From NCBI RefSeq assembly GCF_027924665.1, contig NZ_AP027043.1, positions 2,604,001 to 2,668,000 on the forward strand: a DNA stretch of 64,000 nucleotides. Direction: 5' to 3'. Within the stretch, counting starts at the first letter, position 1. Every line of letters starts with the position of its first letter. Both the position numbers and the translations under genes were made by a program. This document shows, piece after piece, positions 26,221 through 34,851 of this stretch. The notes beneath the pieces are model-generated. The model saw nothing but the letters and a program-made list of their open reading frames with translations. It had not been told where the DNA came from and searched no databases. This DNA comes from Flavobacterium sp. GSB-24 (lineage in GTDB: Bacteria; Bacteroidota; Bacteroidia; Flavobacteriales; Flavobacteriaceae).

Positions 26221-27480
26221 ATGGTAAAAGATTTATTCGAAAGAATTCAGGACAATAAGGGACCTTTAGGAAAATGGGCTTCTCAAGCAGAGGGCTATTA
26301 TGTTTTCCCAAAGTTAGAAGGAGAGTTGGGTCCTAGAATGACATTTCATGGAAAAAATATTTTAAACTGGAGTTTAAATGATTATTTAGGTCTAGCAAAT
26401 CATCCAGAAGTTCGTAAGGCAGATACAGATGCAGCAGCTCAGTTTGGTGCGGCTTATCCGATGGGAGCTCGTATGATGTCTGGACACACTACGTACCACG
26501 AACAATTAGAAAATGAATTGGCTGCTTTTGTAATGAAAGAATCTGCTTATTTATTGAATTTTGGTTACCAAGGAATGGTTTCTATCATTGATGCTTTGGT
26601 TACTAAAAATGATATCATTGTTTATGACGTTGATTCACATGCTTGTATCATTGATGGTGTTCGTTTGCACATGGGTAAGCGTTTCACATACAAACACAAT
26701 GATCTTGAAAGTATGGAGAAAAACTTGCAGCGTGCTACTAAAATGGCCGAAGAAACAGGCGGAGGTATTTTATTTATTACCGAAGGTGTTTTTGGAATGC
26801 GTGGACAGCAAGGAAAACTAAAAGAAATTGTTGCCTTAAAGCAAAAATACAATTTCCGTTTATTGGTAGATGATGCACACGGTTTTGGTACACTTGGTAA
26901 AACAGGTGCTGGAGCAGGTGAGGAGCAGGGAGTTCAAGACGATATTGATGTTTACTTCTCTACTTTTGCAAAATCTATGGCTAATATCGGTGCTTTTGTA
27001 GCGGCTGATAAAACAGTTATTGATTATTTAAAATACAATTTACGTTCTCAAATGTTTGCAAAAGCGTTACCAATGATCCAGACACTTGGTTCTTTGAAAC
27101 GTTTAGAATTATTGCGTAATTCTTCTGAAATTAAAGATAAACTTTGGGAAAATGTAAATGCATTACAAAGCGGTCTTAAAGAAAAAGGATTTAATATTGG
27201 AGATACAAACACTTGTATTACACCAGTTTACCTAGAAGGAAGTATTCCTGAAGCAATGGTAATGGTAAACGATTTAAGAGAAAACTACGGTATTTTCCTC
27301 TCTATTGTTGTTTATCCAGTTATTCCAAAAGGAATTATTTTGTTAAGAATGATTCCAACAGCTTCTCATACACTTGCTGATATTGAAGAAACGTTAACTG
27401 CTTTCGAAGCAATTCGTGAGAAATTGGTAAACGGAACTTATAAAGAAATTGCTGAACGTACGACTGTAGACGTTTCGTAA
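26221..27480 (+). CDS. PLP-dependent alpha-oxoamine synthase (serine palmitoyltransferase/KBL-like)
   Basis: 419 residues. Condenses an amino acid with an acyl-CoA, releasing CO2. Motifs: LNWSLNDYLGLANHPEV, PMGARMMSGHTTYHEQLE, DSHACIIDGVRL, LLVDDAHGFGTLG and the PLP lysine K251 in TFAKSMANIGAF. The family includes serine palmitoyltransferase, glycine C-acetyltransferase and AONS. Flavobacteria make sphingolipids and sulfonolipids, so an SPT- or cysteate-acyltransferase-like role is plausible, but this is inference; no other lipid gene is adjacent. A terminator follows. Confidence 0.85.
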   Translation: MVKDLFERIQDNKGPLGKWASQAEGYYVFPKLEGELGPRMTFHGKNILNWSLNDYLGLANHPEVRKADTDAAAQFGAAYPMGARMMSGHTTYHEQLENELAAFVMKESAYLLNFGYQGMVSIIDALVTKNDIIVYDVDSHACIIDGVRLHMGKRFTYKHNDLESMEKNLQRATKMAEETGGGILFITEGVFGMRGQQGKLKEIVALKQKYNFRLLVDDAHGFGTLGKTGAGAGEEQGVQDDIDVYFSTFAKSMANIGAFVAADKTVIDYLKYNLRSQMFAKALPMIQTLGSLKRLELLRNSSEIKDKLWENVNALQSGLKEKGFNIGDTNTCITPVYLEGSIPEAMVMVNDLRENYGIFLSIVVYPVIPKGIILLRMIPTASHTLADIEETLTAFEAIREKLVNGTYKEIAERTTVDVS

Positions 27481-27518
27481 TTACCAGAAATAGAATTTCC
27501 TTAGGTGGGAATTATGTA

Positions 27519-27552
27519 AAAAATCCATTCGTTATGCGAATGGATTTTTTTT
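27519..27552 (+). terminator. terminator after the oxoamine synthase gene
   Basis: AAATCCATTCG (27521-27531), loop TTATG, CGAATGGATTT (27537-27547), then a T-run. The 11-bp stem is identical to that of the next terminator at 28110-28139. Confidence 0.85.
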
Positions 27553-27599
27553 ATTTTAAGGTAACTTTATATCATAATCACAAAATAAAAATAACAATT

Positions 27600-28085
27600 A
27601 TGAAAAAAGTATTAATACTAACAACCCTTATTTTGACGGTTCTTGTATCTTGTAAAAAAGAAACTACAACGACAGAGCCAGTACAAATAGCACCAAGCCC
27701 GCCAAAAGAAGCAGAGATTGTAGAACCAGCTGGTGATCAATGCTATGCGTGGAGAGCTAATGGAAGTATTATTGAAATGAGTTTTAATGTAAACTCACAT
27801 CAAGAAGTAAACGGGAAACTAAGCTACAACTTAGTAGGAAAAGATAAAAATGAAGGAACATTGATAGGTAATATGAAAGGCGATACTTTAATTGCCGATT
27901 ATACCTTTAGTTCTGAAGGAGTTTCATCTGTTAGAGAGGTTGCTTTTTTACAAAAAGATGGTGCTTTTATTGAAGGATACGGCGATGTAATAACAGCAAA
28001 CGATAAAGTTTCTTTTAAAGATAAATCAAAATTAAAATTTGACGCAAAAAATACATTGACAAAAGTAGATTGTAAAGTAGAGTAA
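27600..28085 (+). CDS. lipoprotein of unknown function
   Basis: 161 residues from ATG 27600; an upstream in-frame start at 27534 overlaps the previous terminator and is rejected. The signal MKKVLILTTLILTVLVSC ends at the lipobox cysteine. A Thr/Pro-rich linker precedes a beta-rich domain: GDQCYAWRANGSIIEMSFNV, GKLSYNLVGKDKNEGTLIGN, GDTLIADYTFSSEGVSSVREVAF. The CYxW start of the domain resembles one half of other small flavobacterial lipoproteins, including the one at 48166. Envelope-anchored; function unknown. Confidence 0.8.
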   Translation: MKKVLILTTLILTVLVSCKKETTTTEPVQIAPSPPKEAEIVEPAGDQCYAWRANGSIIEMSFNVNSHQEVNGKLSYNLVGKDKNEGTLIGNMKGDTLIADYTFSSEGVSSVREVAFLQKDGAFIEGYGDVITANDKVSFKDKSKLKFDAKNTLTKVDCKVE

Positions 28086-28109
28086 GTAAACAAGAGTGCT
28101 TTAATGTAA

Positions 28110-28144
28110 AAATCCATTCGTTTGGGGGCGAATGGATTTTTTTT
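28110..28144 (+). terminator. terminator after the lipoprotein gene
   Basis: AAATCCATTCG (28110-28120), loop TTTGGGGG, CGAATGGATTT (28129-28139), then a T-run. Same stem as the terminator at 27521-27547. Confidence 0.85.
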
Positions 28145-28157
28145 ATTGTAATTAGGA

Positions 28158-28373
28158 TTAGTCTTTAGTCTTAAGTTTGTCTATATAATCGCTCGAATTT
28201 CCGTTCCAATAACACTTTGAGCAACGATGATTATTAAATTCGTGTTTACAATTTTTATAACCATACAATTGATGAGCACATTCAGGACATAAATTCTTCA
28301 TTTGAGATGATTTTTCGTAAAATTCACTTTTACATTCTTCACAAATTTTTATTGAATACTTATCTAAAACCAT
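28158..28373 (-). CDS. small zinc-ribbon protein
   Basis: 71 residues with paired cysteines: CEEC near the N-terminus, CPEC at ~29-32, and NCKHEF..HRCSKC at ~42-57, suggesting one or two zinc-ribbon knuckles. Charged and soluble, so cytoplasmic. No further family recognised. It is convergent with the lipoprotein and lies next to a dispersed 18-mer repeat (28396-28413). Confidence 0.65.
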   Translation of the reverse strand: MVLDKYSIKICEECKSEFYEKSSQMKNLCPECAHQLYGYKNCKHEFNNHRCSKCYWNGNSSDYIDKLKTKD

Positions 28374-28395
28374 ATTGTGCTAAACTGAACACTTA

Positions 28396-28413
28396 AAACT
28401 GCGACTGAAAACT
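28396..28413. repeat. dispersed 18-mer AAACTGCGACTGAAAACT
   Basis: An exact copy of the right arm of the inverted repeat at 48635-48652, here as a single arm in the gap between two leftward genes. Confidence 0.55.
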
Positions 28414-28415
28414 AA

Positions 28416-29534
28416 TTAAAGATTCTTCAAATAAGTCTTTCTCTGACAGTGAATAACTGGATCAAAGTTTTTCCAAAGCAAATGAATCGCATTGTTCTCT
28501 AATAACTCTGGAGTTCTAATACAATTACGAATTCCTTTTTCTGAAAATGTTTTATAATATTCATCAAAAATAATTGCCGTTACCCCCTTGTTTTGATAAT
28601 CAGGATGAACTCCGATTAGGTAAAAAACAACATCTTTACTATGCTTTTTGGCTTTCAATAATTGTAAAAAACCAAACGGAAATAATTTACCTTTTATTTT
28701 TTGTAACGCTTCTGTAAAACTTGGCATTACAATACTAAAGGCCACTAAATTGTCATCTTTGTCAACAACGAATTTGATATATTCCGGATTGATAAAACTG
28801 ATATATTTCTTTTTAAAATATTCTTTTTGAACGTCTGAAATTGCTACAAACGATGCAAGGTTGGCATATGTTTCATTAAACAAATCAAACATTTTGTCTA
28901 CGTGAGGCATAATGTCTTTTGTCTTAGTAAAATTAAGTGCTCGCAGTTCGTAACGTTTTTTAATTAAAGCCTGTGCTTTTAAGAAAAACTCCGGTTTTAC
29001 ATTCGAAAAAGGAAATATACTCTCGATATATTGTTTCTCAACTTGAAAACCTAATTGCTCTAAATGAGTTACATAATAAGGATGATTGTACCAGGTAATC
29101 ATTGTTCCTACTTGATCGTAACCTTCTGTCAGAAGGCCAACCTTGTCGAGATTAGAAAACCCCATTGGGCCTTCTGCATGTTCTAAATTATGACTTCTTC
29201 CTAATTCAAAAACCTTTTCAAGCAAAGCTTTTGTTACTTCAATATCATCAATTACATCAAACCAGCCGAAACGTACTTTTCTCTTATGCTGATTGTTAAC
29301 TTCAGACCAATTGATAATAGCAGTGATACGACCAACAATTTTATTGTCTTTGTAAGCCAAATAAAAATAAGCTTCAGCATTGTCAAAAGCTGGATTTTTG
29401 GTTTTATCAAAAGATTCCAATTCGTCTGCAATAATTGGTGGTACCCAATACGGATTATCCTTGTATAATGAGAAAGGAAATTTAATGTATTCGGTTAATT
29501 CTTTTTTGCTTTTGGCTTCTTTAATTGTAATCAT
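28416..29534 (-). CDS. GNAT-like acetyltransferase family protein
   Basis: 372 residues. N-terminal EYIKFPFSLYKDNPYWVPP and FYLAYKDNKIVGRITAIIN, and C-terminal VVFYLIGVHPDYQNKGVTAIIFDEYYKTFSEKGI, the last matching the acetyl-CoA-binding motif A of GNAT enzymes (VHPDYQNKGV). Conserved in Bacteroidota; substrate unknown. Annotation pipelines sometimes attach unrelated names to this family. Soluble; no signal peptide. Confidence 0.75.
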   Translation of the reverse strand: MITIKEAKSKKELTEYIKFPFSLYKDNPYWVPPIIADELESFDKTKNPAFDNAEAYFYLAYKDNKIVGRITAIINWSEVNNQHKRKVRFGWFDVIDDIEVTKALLEKVFELGRSHNLEHAEGPMGFSNLDKVGLLTEGYDQVGTMITWYNHPYYVTHLEQLGFQVEKQYIESIFPFSNVKPEFFLKAQALIKKRYELRALNFTKTKDIMPHVDKMFDLFNETYANLASFVAISDVQKEYFKKKYISFINPEYIKFVVDKDDNLVAFSIVMPSFTEALQKIKGKLFPFGFLQLLKAKKHSKDVVFYLIGVHPDYQNKGVTAIIFDEYYKTFSEKGIRNCIRTPELLENNAIHLLWKNFDPVIHCQRKTYLKNL

Positions 29535-29578
29535 TCAAGTGGTATTGAGAGTCTCTTTTAGTGAGTTGTGTTATTATT

Positions 29579-30544
29579 TTATTCGTATTTAGCTTTACGT
29601 CTTCTTTCTTTTTCTTGGTAATCCACATTTTTTTCATTTTCAGGATTCTTCTTTGCTTTTTCCTGAGCTTTATTTAATGCTTGTTTATCTTTGTACCATC
29701 CATCATAACGCCATGATATTCCCACTCCTCCATATAAAACAGACGGTGTATTCTTAAAGTTAGTACTTATAGAGGCATCAACCTGCATGTTTGGAGAAAG
29801 AAGATAAGCAGCTCCGCCTCGAACAATTGCATCGCTGTAAAAATCACTTTTATAGCCTTGATTTTCAACAAAACCAGACCATTTTTCGTTAAATCCGTGT
29901 GTCAAAGTTAATACATATCCATAACTTGGATAATCAGTTCCAATATAATCAGCAATAATATTGGTTACAAAAACCCATTTTCCTCCTCCAAATAAGTTTT
30001 GGGTAATCAAAGAAACTTTTGGGGAAATCGCTCCATCAGGAGAGAAATAATATGGATTATCAGCCCCAACAAAATTTGCTCCTGCAAATATAGAAACTGC
30101 CGGGATTAACTCACGCCAATTAAAACTATGATTGGCTTTATAGCTGTAGATGTTTACTTCTCTTTTATTTTTGTAAGGATCGTAAATAAGATATTTGGCA
30201 CCTAAGACAGTCTGCCTGAAATTATTTTTTTTGTAGCTGGTAAATGGAGTGTCAAAATTTTCCATTTGATATTGAACATCAAGAACAAATTCTAATTGTT
30301 CAAAAAAAGCACCGTATCTAAGAGAAAAGTCGGTTCCAAAACCGCTGGCATCATAATTTAATAGATCATGTTTTTCCTTGATGCCGTAAACTCCTAATTC
30401 GGCTTGGATTACTGATTTTCCAACACCGTATGCGGACATAGTTTCGCCTGGGCGATTTGAGTTGATGACATCAGTATATTGTGCAAAAAACAATTGTGGA
30501 ATAAAAAAAAGTACCGGGGCAAGTAAGTTTTTAATTTTGAACAT
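29579..30544 (-). CDS. outer-membrane beta-barrel protein (phenol MetA-like transporter family)
   Basis: 321 residues with a signal peptide (LLAPVLFFIPQLFFAQ). SNRPGETMSAYGVGKSVIQAE, alternating amphipathic strands and GVGISWRYDGWYKD near the end match the 'transporter / MetA-pathway of phenol degradation' barrel family. A charged tail of ~35 residues (KAQEKAKKNPENEKN) follows the barrel. Probably an outer-membrane channel; substrate unknown and no phenol pathway nearby. A -7 box (reverse CAAATGTA, 30581-30588) lies upstream. Confidence 0.78.
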   Translation of the reverse strand: MFKIKNLLAPVLFFIPQLFFAQYTDVINSNRPGETMSAYGVGKSVIQAELGVYGIKEKHDLLNYDASGFGTDFSLRYGAFFEQLEFVLDVQYQMENFDTPFTSYKKNNFRQTVLGAKYLIYDPYKNKREVNIYSYKANHSFNWRELIPAVSIFAGANFVGADNPYYFSPDGAISPKVSLITQNLFGGGKWVFVTNIIADYIGTDYPSYGYVLTLTHGFNEKWSGFVENQGYKSDFYSDAIVRGGAAYLLSPNMQVDASISTNFKNTPSVLYGGVGISWRYDGWYKDKQALNKAQEKAKKNPENEKNVDYQEKERRRKAKYE

Positions 30545-30580
30545 ATAATTTTTTTTGGATTAAAATATAATAACGCATAT

Positions 30581-30588
30581 CAAATGTA
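30581..30588 (-). promoter_or_regulatory. -7 promoter box for the outer-membrane protein gene
   Basis: CAAATGTA reads TACATTTG on the minus strand, 37 bp before the ATG at 30544. Confidence 0.45.
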
Positions 30589-30642
30589 CATATTTTATTA
30601 TTTATTTAAGATTCATATTTTATTTTTAAACAACGGATTTAT

Positions 30643-30650
30643 TAATTTTG
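30643..30650 (+). promoter_or_regulatory. -7 promoter box for the DUF4834 gene
   Basis: TAATTTTG, 17 bp before ATG 30668. It lies inside the longer reading frame from 30584, supporting the shorter start. Confidence 0.45.
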
Positions 30651-30667
30651 GAAAAAATTTTACAGTT

Positions 30668-30949
30668 ATGCAAGAAGCATCATTTTCAGGTTTAAGATTA
30701 ATTATTGGCATTATTGCCTTTTATTACATTTTTAAATTCTTAGCTAGAATCTTTTTACCAGTATTGGTAAAAAAGGCTGTTGAAAACGCAAGTCAAAATT
30801 TTCAGAGACAACAGCAATATCAAAGCAATACTTGGCAGAATAATAATAACAATACTAAAGACGAAATAATTATTAATACTGCAAATGCTAAAAACCCGCG
30901 TGAAACCAAAAAAGTGGGAGAGTATGTTGATTACGAAGAAATAGATTAG
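30668..30949 (+). CDS. DUF4834 family membrane protein
   Basis: 93 residues from ATG 30668. One N-terminal membrane helix (FSGLRLIIGIIAFYYIFKFLARIF), then a polar Gln/Asn-rich stretch (NFQRQQQYQSNTWQNNNNN) and a conserved-looking tail ending VGEYVDYEEID. Typical of DUF4834. It lies 48 bp upstream of yfhO-like on the same strand and may be co-transcribed with it. Function unknown. Confidence 0.8.
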   Translation: MQEASFSGLRLIIGIIAFYYIFKFLARIFLPVLVKKAVENASQNFQRQQQYQSNTWQNNNNNTKDEIIINTANAKNPRETKKVGEYVDYEEID

Positions 30950-30997
30950 ATTTGTGTCCTGAAAATTTAGGATCATTTTAACCCAAACCAGCCAAAA

Positions 30998-33451
30998 TTG
31001 AAAATAGTAAATAAGTTCTATCCGCACGCCCTTGTTGTACTGGGCTTTATCCTTGTATCATTAATTTATTTTTATCCAGTTCTGCAAGGAAAACAAATTT
31101 TCCAATCTGATATTGCTCAATATACCGGAATGGCAAAGGAGCAAAATGACTTTAGAGCTGTGGAAAATGCTGAACCTTATTGGACAAATTCAGCTTTTGG
31201 TGGTATGCCTACTTATCAGCTTGGAGCAAATTATCCAAATGATTTTGTTGGAAAGATAGATGATGTACTGCGTTTTCTGCCACGTCCTGCAGATTATTTA
31301 TTTTTATATTTTCTTGGTTTTTATGGTTTGTTATTGGTTTTAAAAACCGATCCTTTAAAAGCTTTTATTGGAGCCATTGCGTTTGGTTTTTCTACGTATT
31401 TAATCATTATTTTAGGAGTTGGACACAATGCTAAAGCTCACGCTATTGCGTATATGCCTTTGGTAATTGCTGGTTTTACACTCGTCTTTCAGAAAAAATA
31501 TGTCTGGGGAGGTTTGCTCACCATGTTTGCAGTGGCATTAGAAATTAATGCCAACCACTTCCAAATGACCTATTATTTATTGATTTTCTTATTGATACTT
31601 TCAGGTTATTTTGCTTTTGATTTCATAAAAAATAAAGAATATAAGCCGCTTTTAATTTCAATTGCTACTTTGATTGTTGCGGGGATTATTGCAATTGGAG
31701 CCAATGCAGGAAATTTATTAGCAACTAGCGAATACGCAAAATACAGTATCAGAGATAAAAGTGAGTTGACTTTTAATCCAGACGGATCTAAAAACGAAAC
31801 CACTGCGTCAATGACAACGGATTATATTACAGAATATAGTTATGGTATTGCGGAAAGTTTGAATTTAATTGCTCCTCGTATTTTTGGAGGTTCAAGCCAT
31901 GAAAATGTCGGTACAGACAGCCGCATGTATGAATTCATGCTGGAAAAAGGCGTACCAGCCAGTCAAGCACAAGATTTTGTTTCAGCAATGCCTACTTACT
32001 GGGGCGATCAGCCAATAGTTTCTGCACCAGCCTATATTGGAGCAGTAGTGTTCTTTTTGGCAGTTTTAGCGTTGTTTATTGACGAACGAAAAATCAAATA
32101 CGTGTTTTTAGCAGGAGCTTTATTTACACTCGTACTTTCTTGGGGAAAAAATTTCTCATTACTGACAAATTTTTTCATAGAGTATGTTCCAATGTACGAT
32201 AAGTTTAGAGCTGTTTCTTCTATTCAAGTCATATTAGAGCTGTGTTTTCCTGTTTTGGCTGTTATGGGATTACAATCCTTTTTTAAAGCTAAAGATGAAC
32301 CGAAATTGCAACAAAAAGCATTAGTTCAAACAGGAGTTTTTGGTTTAGGAATTCTAGTTATTTTGCTAATTGCTAAAGGTTTTTTCCATTTTACTGGAGC
32401 AAGCGACCAATATTTCTTAGAAAGCTACGGACCAGAATTTGTTGATGCGCTGAAAGAAGACAGAATGACAATGTATTACGCAGATTTATTAAGATCTGGA
32501 TTTTTAATCGTAGTTACTTTTGTAATTCTTTGGATGTTTATTAAAAATAAATTTTCACAGACAACAACTTTAATAATAGTTGGAATTGTGATGGTTTTCG
32601 ATTTGTTTTTTGTGGACAAAAAATATGTTTCGGCTAAAGATTTTGTTAGCCCAGTTCAAATTGCTGCGCCTTTTCAAGAAACACCTGCCGATTCTCAAAT
32701 TTTAAAAGATACATCAATTTACCGTGTGTTTGATCTTCAAGGGCAATTACAAGGAAGATCTTCATATTTCCATAAAACAATTGGAGGATACAGTGCCGTA
32801 AGACCTAGGAGAATGCAGCAGTTGTATGATTACCAAATTGCTAAAAATAATTTAGAAGTGCTTAATATGCTAAATGTTAAGTATGTAATTCAAGTGGATA
32901 AAGAAGGAAACCAGATTCCGACTCAAAATCCAGATGCTAACGGAAACGCTTGGTTTGTAGGTTCTGTAAAATTGGTAAACAAACCAGACGATGTTATGAA
33001 AGCGCTAAATAGTTTAAATACTAAAAAAGTAGCAGTTTTTAATGTTCATGAACACGAAGGTAAATTTAAAAATGCTCGTTTAAAGAAAGCTTGGGATACA
33101 ACAGGAACAATAAAAGTAGTTACCTATAAGCCAAATTACATCAAATACAAATCTGAAAATAAAGGAGATGGTTTAGCTGTATTCTCTGAGATGTACTATA
33201 AAAATGGCTGGAATGCTTATGTAGATGGTAAATTGACAGATCATTTTCCTGTAGATTATGTTTTAAGAGCAATGGAAATTCCTCAAGGAAAACATACTAT
33301 AGAGTTTAAATTTGAACCTCAAGTTATTAAAACTGGAGGAACAATTACTTTGATTAGTTCAATTGGAATGTTACTGCTTTTAGCTGGAGGAATTTATTTT
33401 GAAAAATTTCGTAAAGATTCAAAAAGTAATAGCGGAGATACTCAAAAATAA
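30998..33451 (+). CDS. YfhO family membrane protein
   Basis: 817 residues, starting at TTG 30998 (MKIVNKFYPHALVVLGFILV). About 12 to 13 membrane helices are followed by a periplasmic C-terminal domain (~560-780) and a final helix. YfhO proteins are GT-C-like multi-pass proteins; in Gram-positive bacteria they glycosylate lipoteichoic acid. FQSDIAQYTGMAKEQNDF and NSAFGGMPTYQLG in the first loop, and YYKNGWNAYVDGK near the end, are family features. Followed by a GT4 enzyme and a flippase, so it probably decorates a cell-surface glycan; the acceptor is unknown. Confidence 0.88.
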   Translation: MKIVNKFYPHALVVLGFILVSLIYFYPVLQGKQIFQSDIAQYTGMAKEQNDFRAVENAEPYWTNSAFGGMPTYQLGANYPNDFVGKIDDVLRFLPRPADYLFLYFLGFYGLLLVLKTDPLKAFIGAIAFGFSTYLIIILGVGHNAKAHAIAYMPLVIAGFTLVFQKKYVWGGLLTMFAVALEINANHFQMTYYLLIFLLILSGYFAFDFIKNKEYKPLLISIATLIVAGIIAIGANAGNLLATSEYAKYSIRDKSELTFNPDGSKNETTASMTTDYITEYSYGIAESLNLIAPRIFGGSSHENVGTDSRMYEFMLEKGVPASQAQDFVSAMPTYWGDQPIVSAPAYIGAVVFFLAVLALFIDERKIKYVFLAGALFTLVLSWGKNFSLLTNFFIEYVPMYDKFRAVSSIQVILELCFPVLAVMGLQSFFKAKDEPKLQQKALVQTGVFGLGILVILLIAKGFFHFTGASDQYFLESYGPEFVDALKEDRMTMYYADLLRSGFLIVVTFVILWMFIKNKFSQTTTLIIVGIVMVFDLFFVDKKYVSAKDFVSPVQIAAPFQETPADSQILKDTSIYRVFDLQGQLQGRSSYFHKTIGGYSAVRPRRMQQLYDYQIAKNNLEVLNMLNVKYVIQVDKEGNQIPTQNPDANGNAWFVGSVKLVNKPDDVMKALNSLNTKKVAVFNVHEHEGKFKNARLKKAWDTTGTIKVVTYKPNYIKYKSENKGDGLAVFSEMYYKNGWNAYVDGKLTDHFPVDYVLRAMEIPQGKHTIEFKFEPQVIKTGGTITLISSIGMLLLLAGGIYFEKFRKDSKSNSGDTQK

Positions 33452-33454
33452 TTT

Positions 33455-33512
33455 AAAATCTTTGTGACACTTAGCGAATACTTTGTGAATCTCTGTGGAA
33501 CTGAATAAATCC
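33455..33512. repeat. word-like intergenic sequence of the ACTTTGTGAATCTCTGTGG type
   Basis: Between the YfhO and GT4 genes lie CTTTGTGACACTTAGCGAA and ACTTTGTGAATCTCTGTGG words. They resemble the words in the tandem array at 44235-45171. Confidence 0.45.
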
Positions 33513-33515
33513 TAA

Positions 33516-34805
33516 ATGGAACAAAAAAAGCTCTTAATAATTACCTATTACTTTCCGCCCGCTGGTGGACCTGGTGTGCAACGCTGGTTGAAATTTGTGA
33601 AATATTTACCAGAATTTGATGTGCAGCCAATAGTTTATGTTCCAGAAAACCCTACATATCCAATTGTTGACGAAGGTTTGGTCAGTGAAATATCAGACAA
33701 AGTAATTGTTCTAAAGAATAAAATATGGGAGCCATACCAATTGGCTTCTGTTTTTTCAAAAAATAAAACTAAAAAAATTAGTTCTGGTATCTTTCCGCAA
33801 AAGAAAAAACAGACATTTTTAGATAAGACCTTTCTCTGGGTTCGAGGAAATCTTTTTATTCCAGATGCCCGCGTTTTTTGGGTAAAACCATCAGTGTCTT
33901 ATCTTGAAAAATACATTCAGGAGAATAATATCGATACCATTGTAACTTCTGGTCCGCCACATAGTTTACATTTAATTGGTTTAGAATTACAGCAGAAATT
34001 AAAAGTAAAATGGTTTGCCGATTTTCGTGATCCCTGGACAACGATTGGTTATCATAAAGCCCTTCGTTTATCTTCTTACGCTGAAAAAAAGCATAAAAGT
34101 TTAGAGCATAAAGTCCTTAATTCTGCTGATGAAATTATTGTAACAAGCAAAACCACAAAAACAGAGTTTGAGGCTATTACCAACAAGCCAATTACAGTAA
34201 TTACAAATGGTTATGATGTCGAAACTGTCGAAAAACAGAATTTAGATAGTAAATTTAGTTTAGCTCATATAGGTTCTTTTTTATCAGACAGAAATCCGCC
34301 ATTTTTGTGGGAGGTTTTGGTTGAGTTGTTAAAAGAAGTTCCAGAGTTTAAATCACATTTAGAAATCAAACTTATTGGTGCGGTAAGCCAGGAAGTGCTA
34401 GACGCAATAAAAGACCGTCAATTAAATGATTATTTAAATTTACTGGGTTATGTCTCGCATCAGGAAGCAGTTGCACATCAAAGAAAATCTCAGGTTTTAC
34501 TTTTAATAGAGATTAATTCTGAAGATACTAAAAGCATTATTCCGGGAAAATTATTCGAATACATGGTTTCAAATCGTCCAATTATCGCTATCGGACCGCA
34601 AGGTTCTGACTTTGCAGATATTGTGACGCAGACCAATACAGGAGTATTTTTTGATTATTCTGAAAAAGCGAAGTTAAAAAGTGTAATTTTGGACTTTTTT
34701 AATCAGTTTTTGGAAGGGAAATTGCAAGCACACGGAATTGGTTTACAGCAATATTCCAGAAAAAATTTAACCAAACAGTTAGCACAGCTGATTAGTAAAT
34801 CATAG
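33516..34805 (+). CDS. glycosyltransferase family 4 protein
   Basis: 429 residues, GT-B fold. The N-terminus YYFPPAGGPGVQRWLKFVKYL is the donor-domain opening common in flavobacterial surface-polysaccharide glycosyltransferases. The acceptor half has TSGPPHSLHLIGL and WFADFRDPW. The C-terminal nucleotide-sugar region has LLIEINSEDTKSIIPGKLFE followed by YMVSNRPIIAIGPQGSD, with the E-x7-E-like signature. Cytoplasmic face of the inner membrane. It lies 64 bp after yfhO-like and 46 bp before a flippase. Confidence 0.9.
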   Translation: MEQKKLLIITYYFPPAGGPGVQRWLKFVKYLPEFDVQPIVYVPENPTYPIVDEGLVSEISDKVIVLKNKIWEPYQLASVFSKNKTKKISSGIFPQKKKQTFLDKTFLWVRGNLFIPDARVFWVKPSVSYLEKYIQENNIDTIVTSGPPHSLHLIGLELQQKLKVKWFADFRDPWTTIGYHKALRLSSYAEKKHKSLEHKVLNSADEIIVTSKTTKTEFEAITNKPITVITNGYDVETVEKQNLDSKFSLAHIGSFLSDRNPPFLWEVLVELLKEVPEFKSHLEIKLIGAVSQEVLDAIKDRQLNDYLNLLGYVSHQEAVAHQRKSQVLLLIEINSEDTKSIIPGKLFEYMVSNRPIIAIGPQGSDFADIVTQTNTGVFFDYSEKAKLKSVILDFFNQFLEGKLQAHGIGLQQYSRKNLTKQLAQLISKS

Positions 34806-34851
34806 ATTGTAAAAATCTAAAATCTATAAATCTAAATTCAGAAATCCAAAC

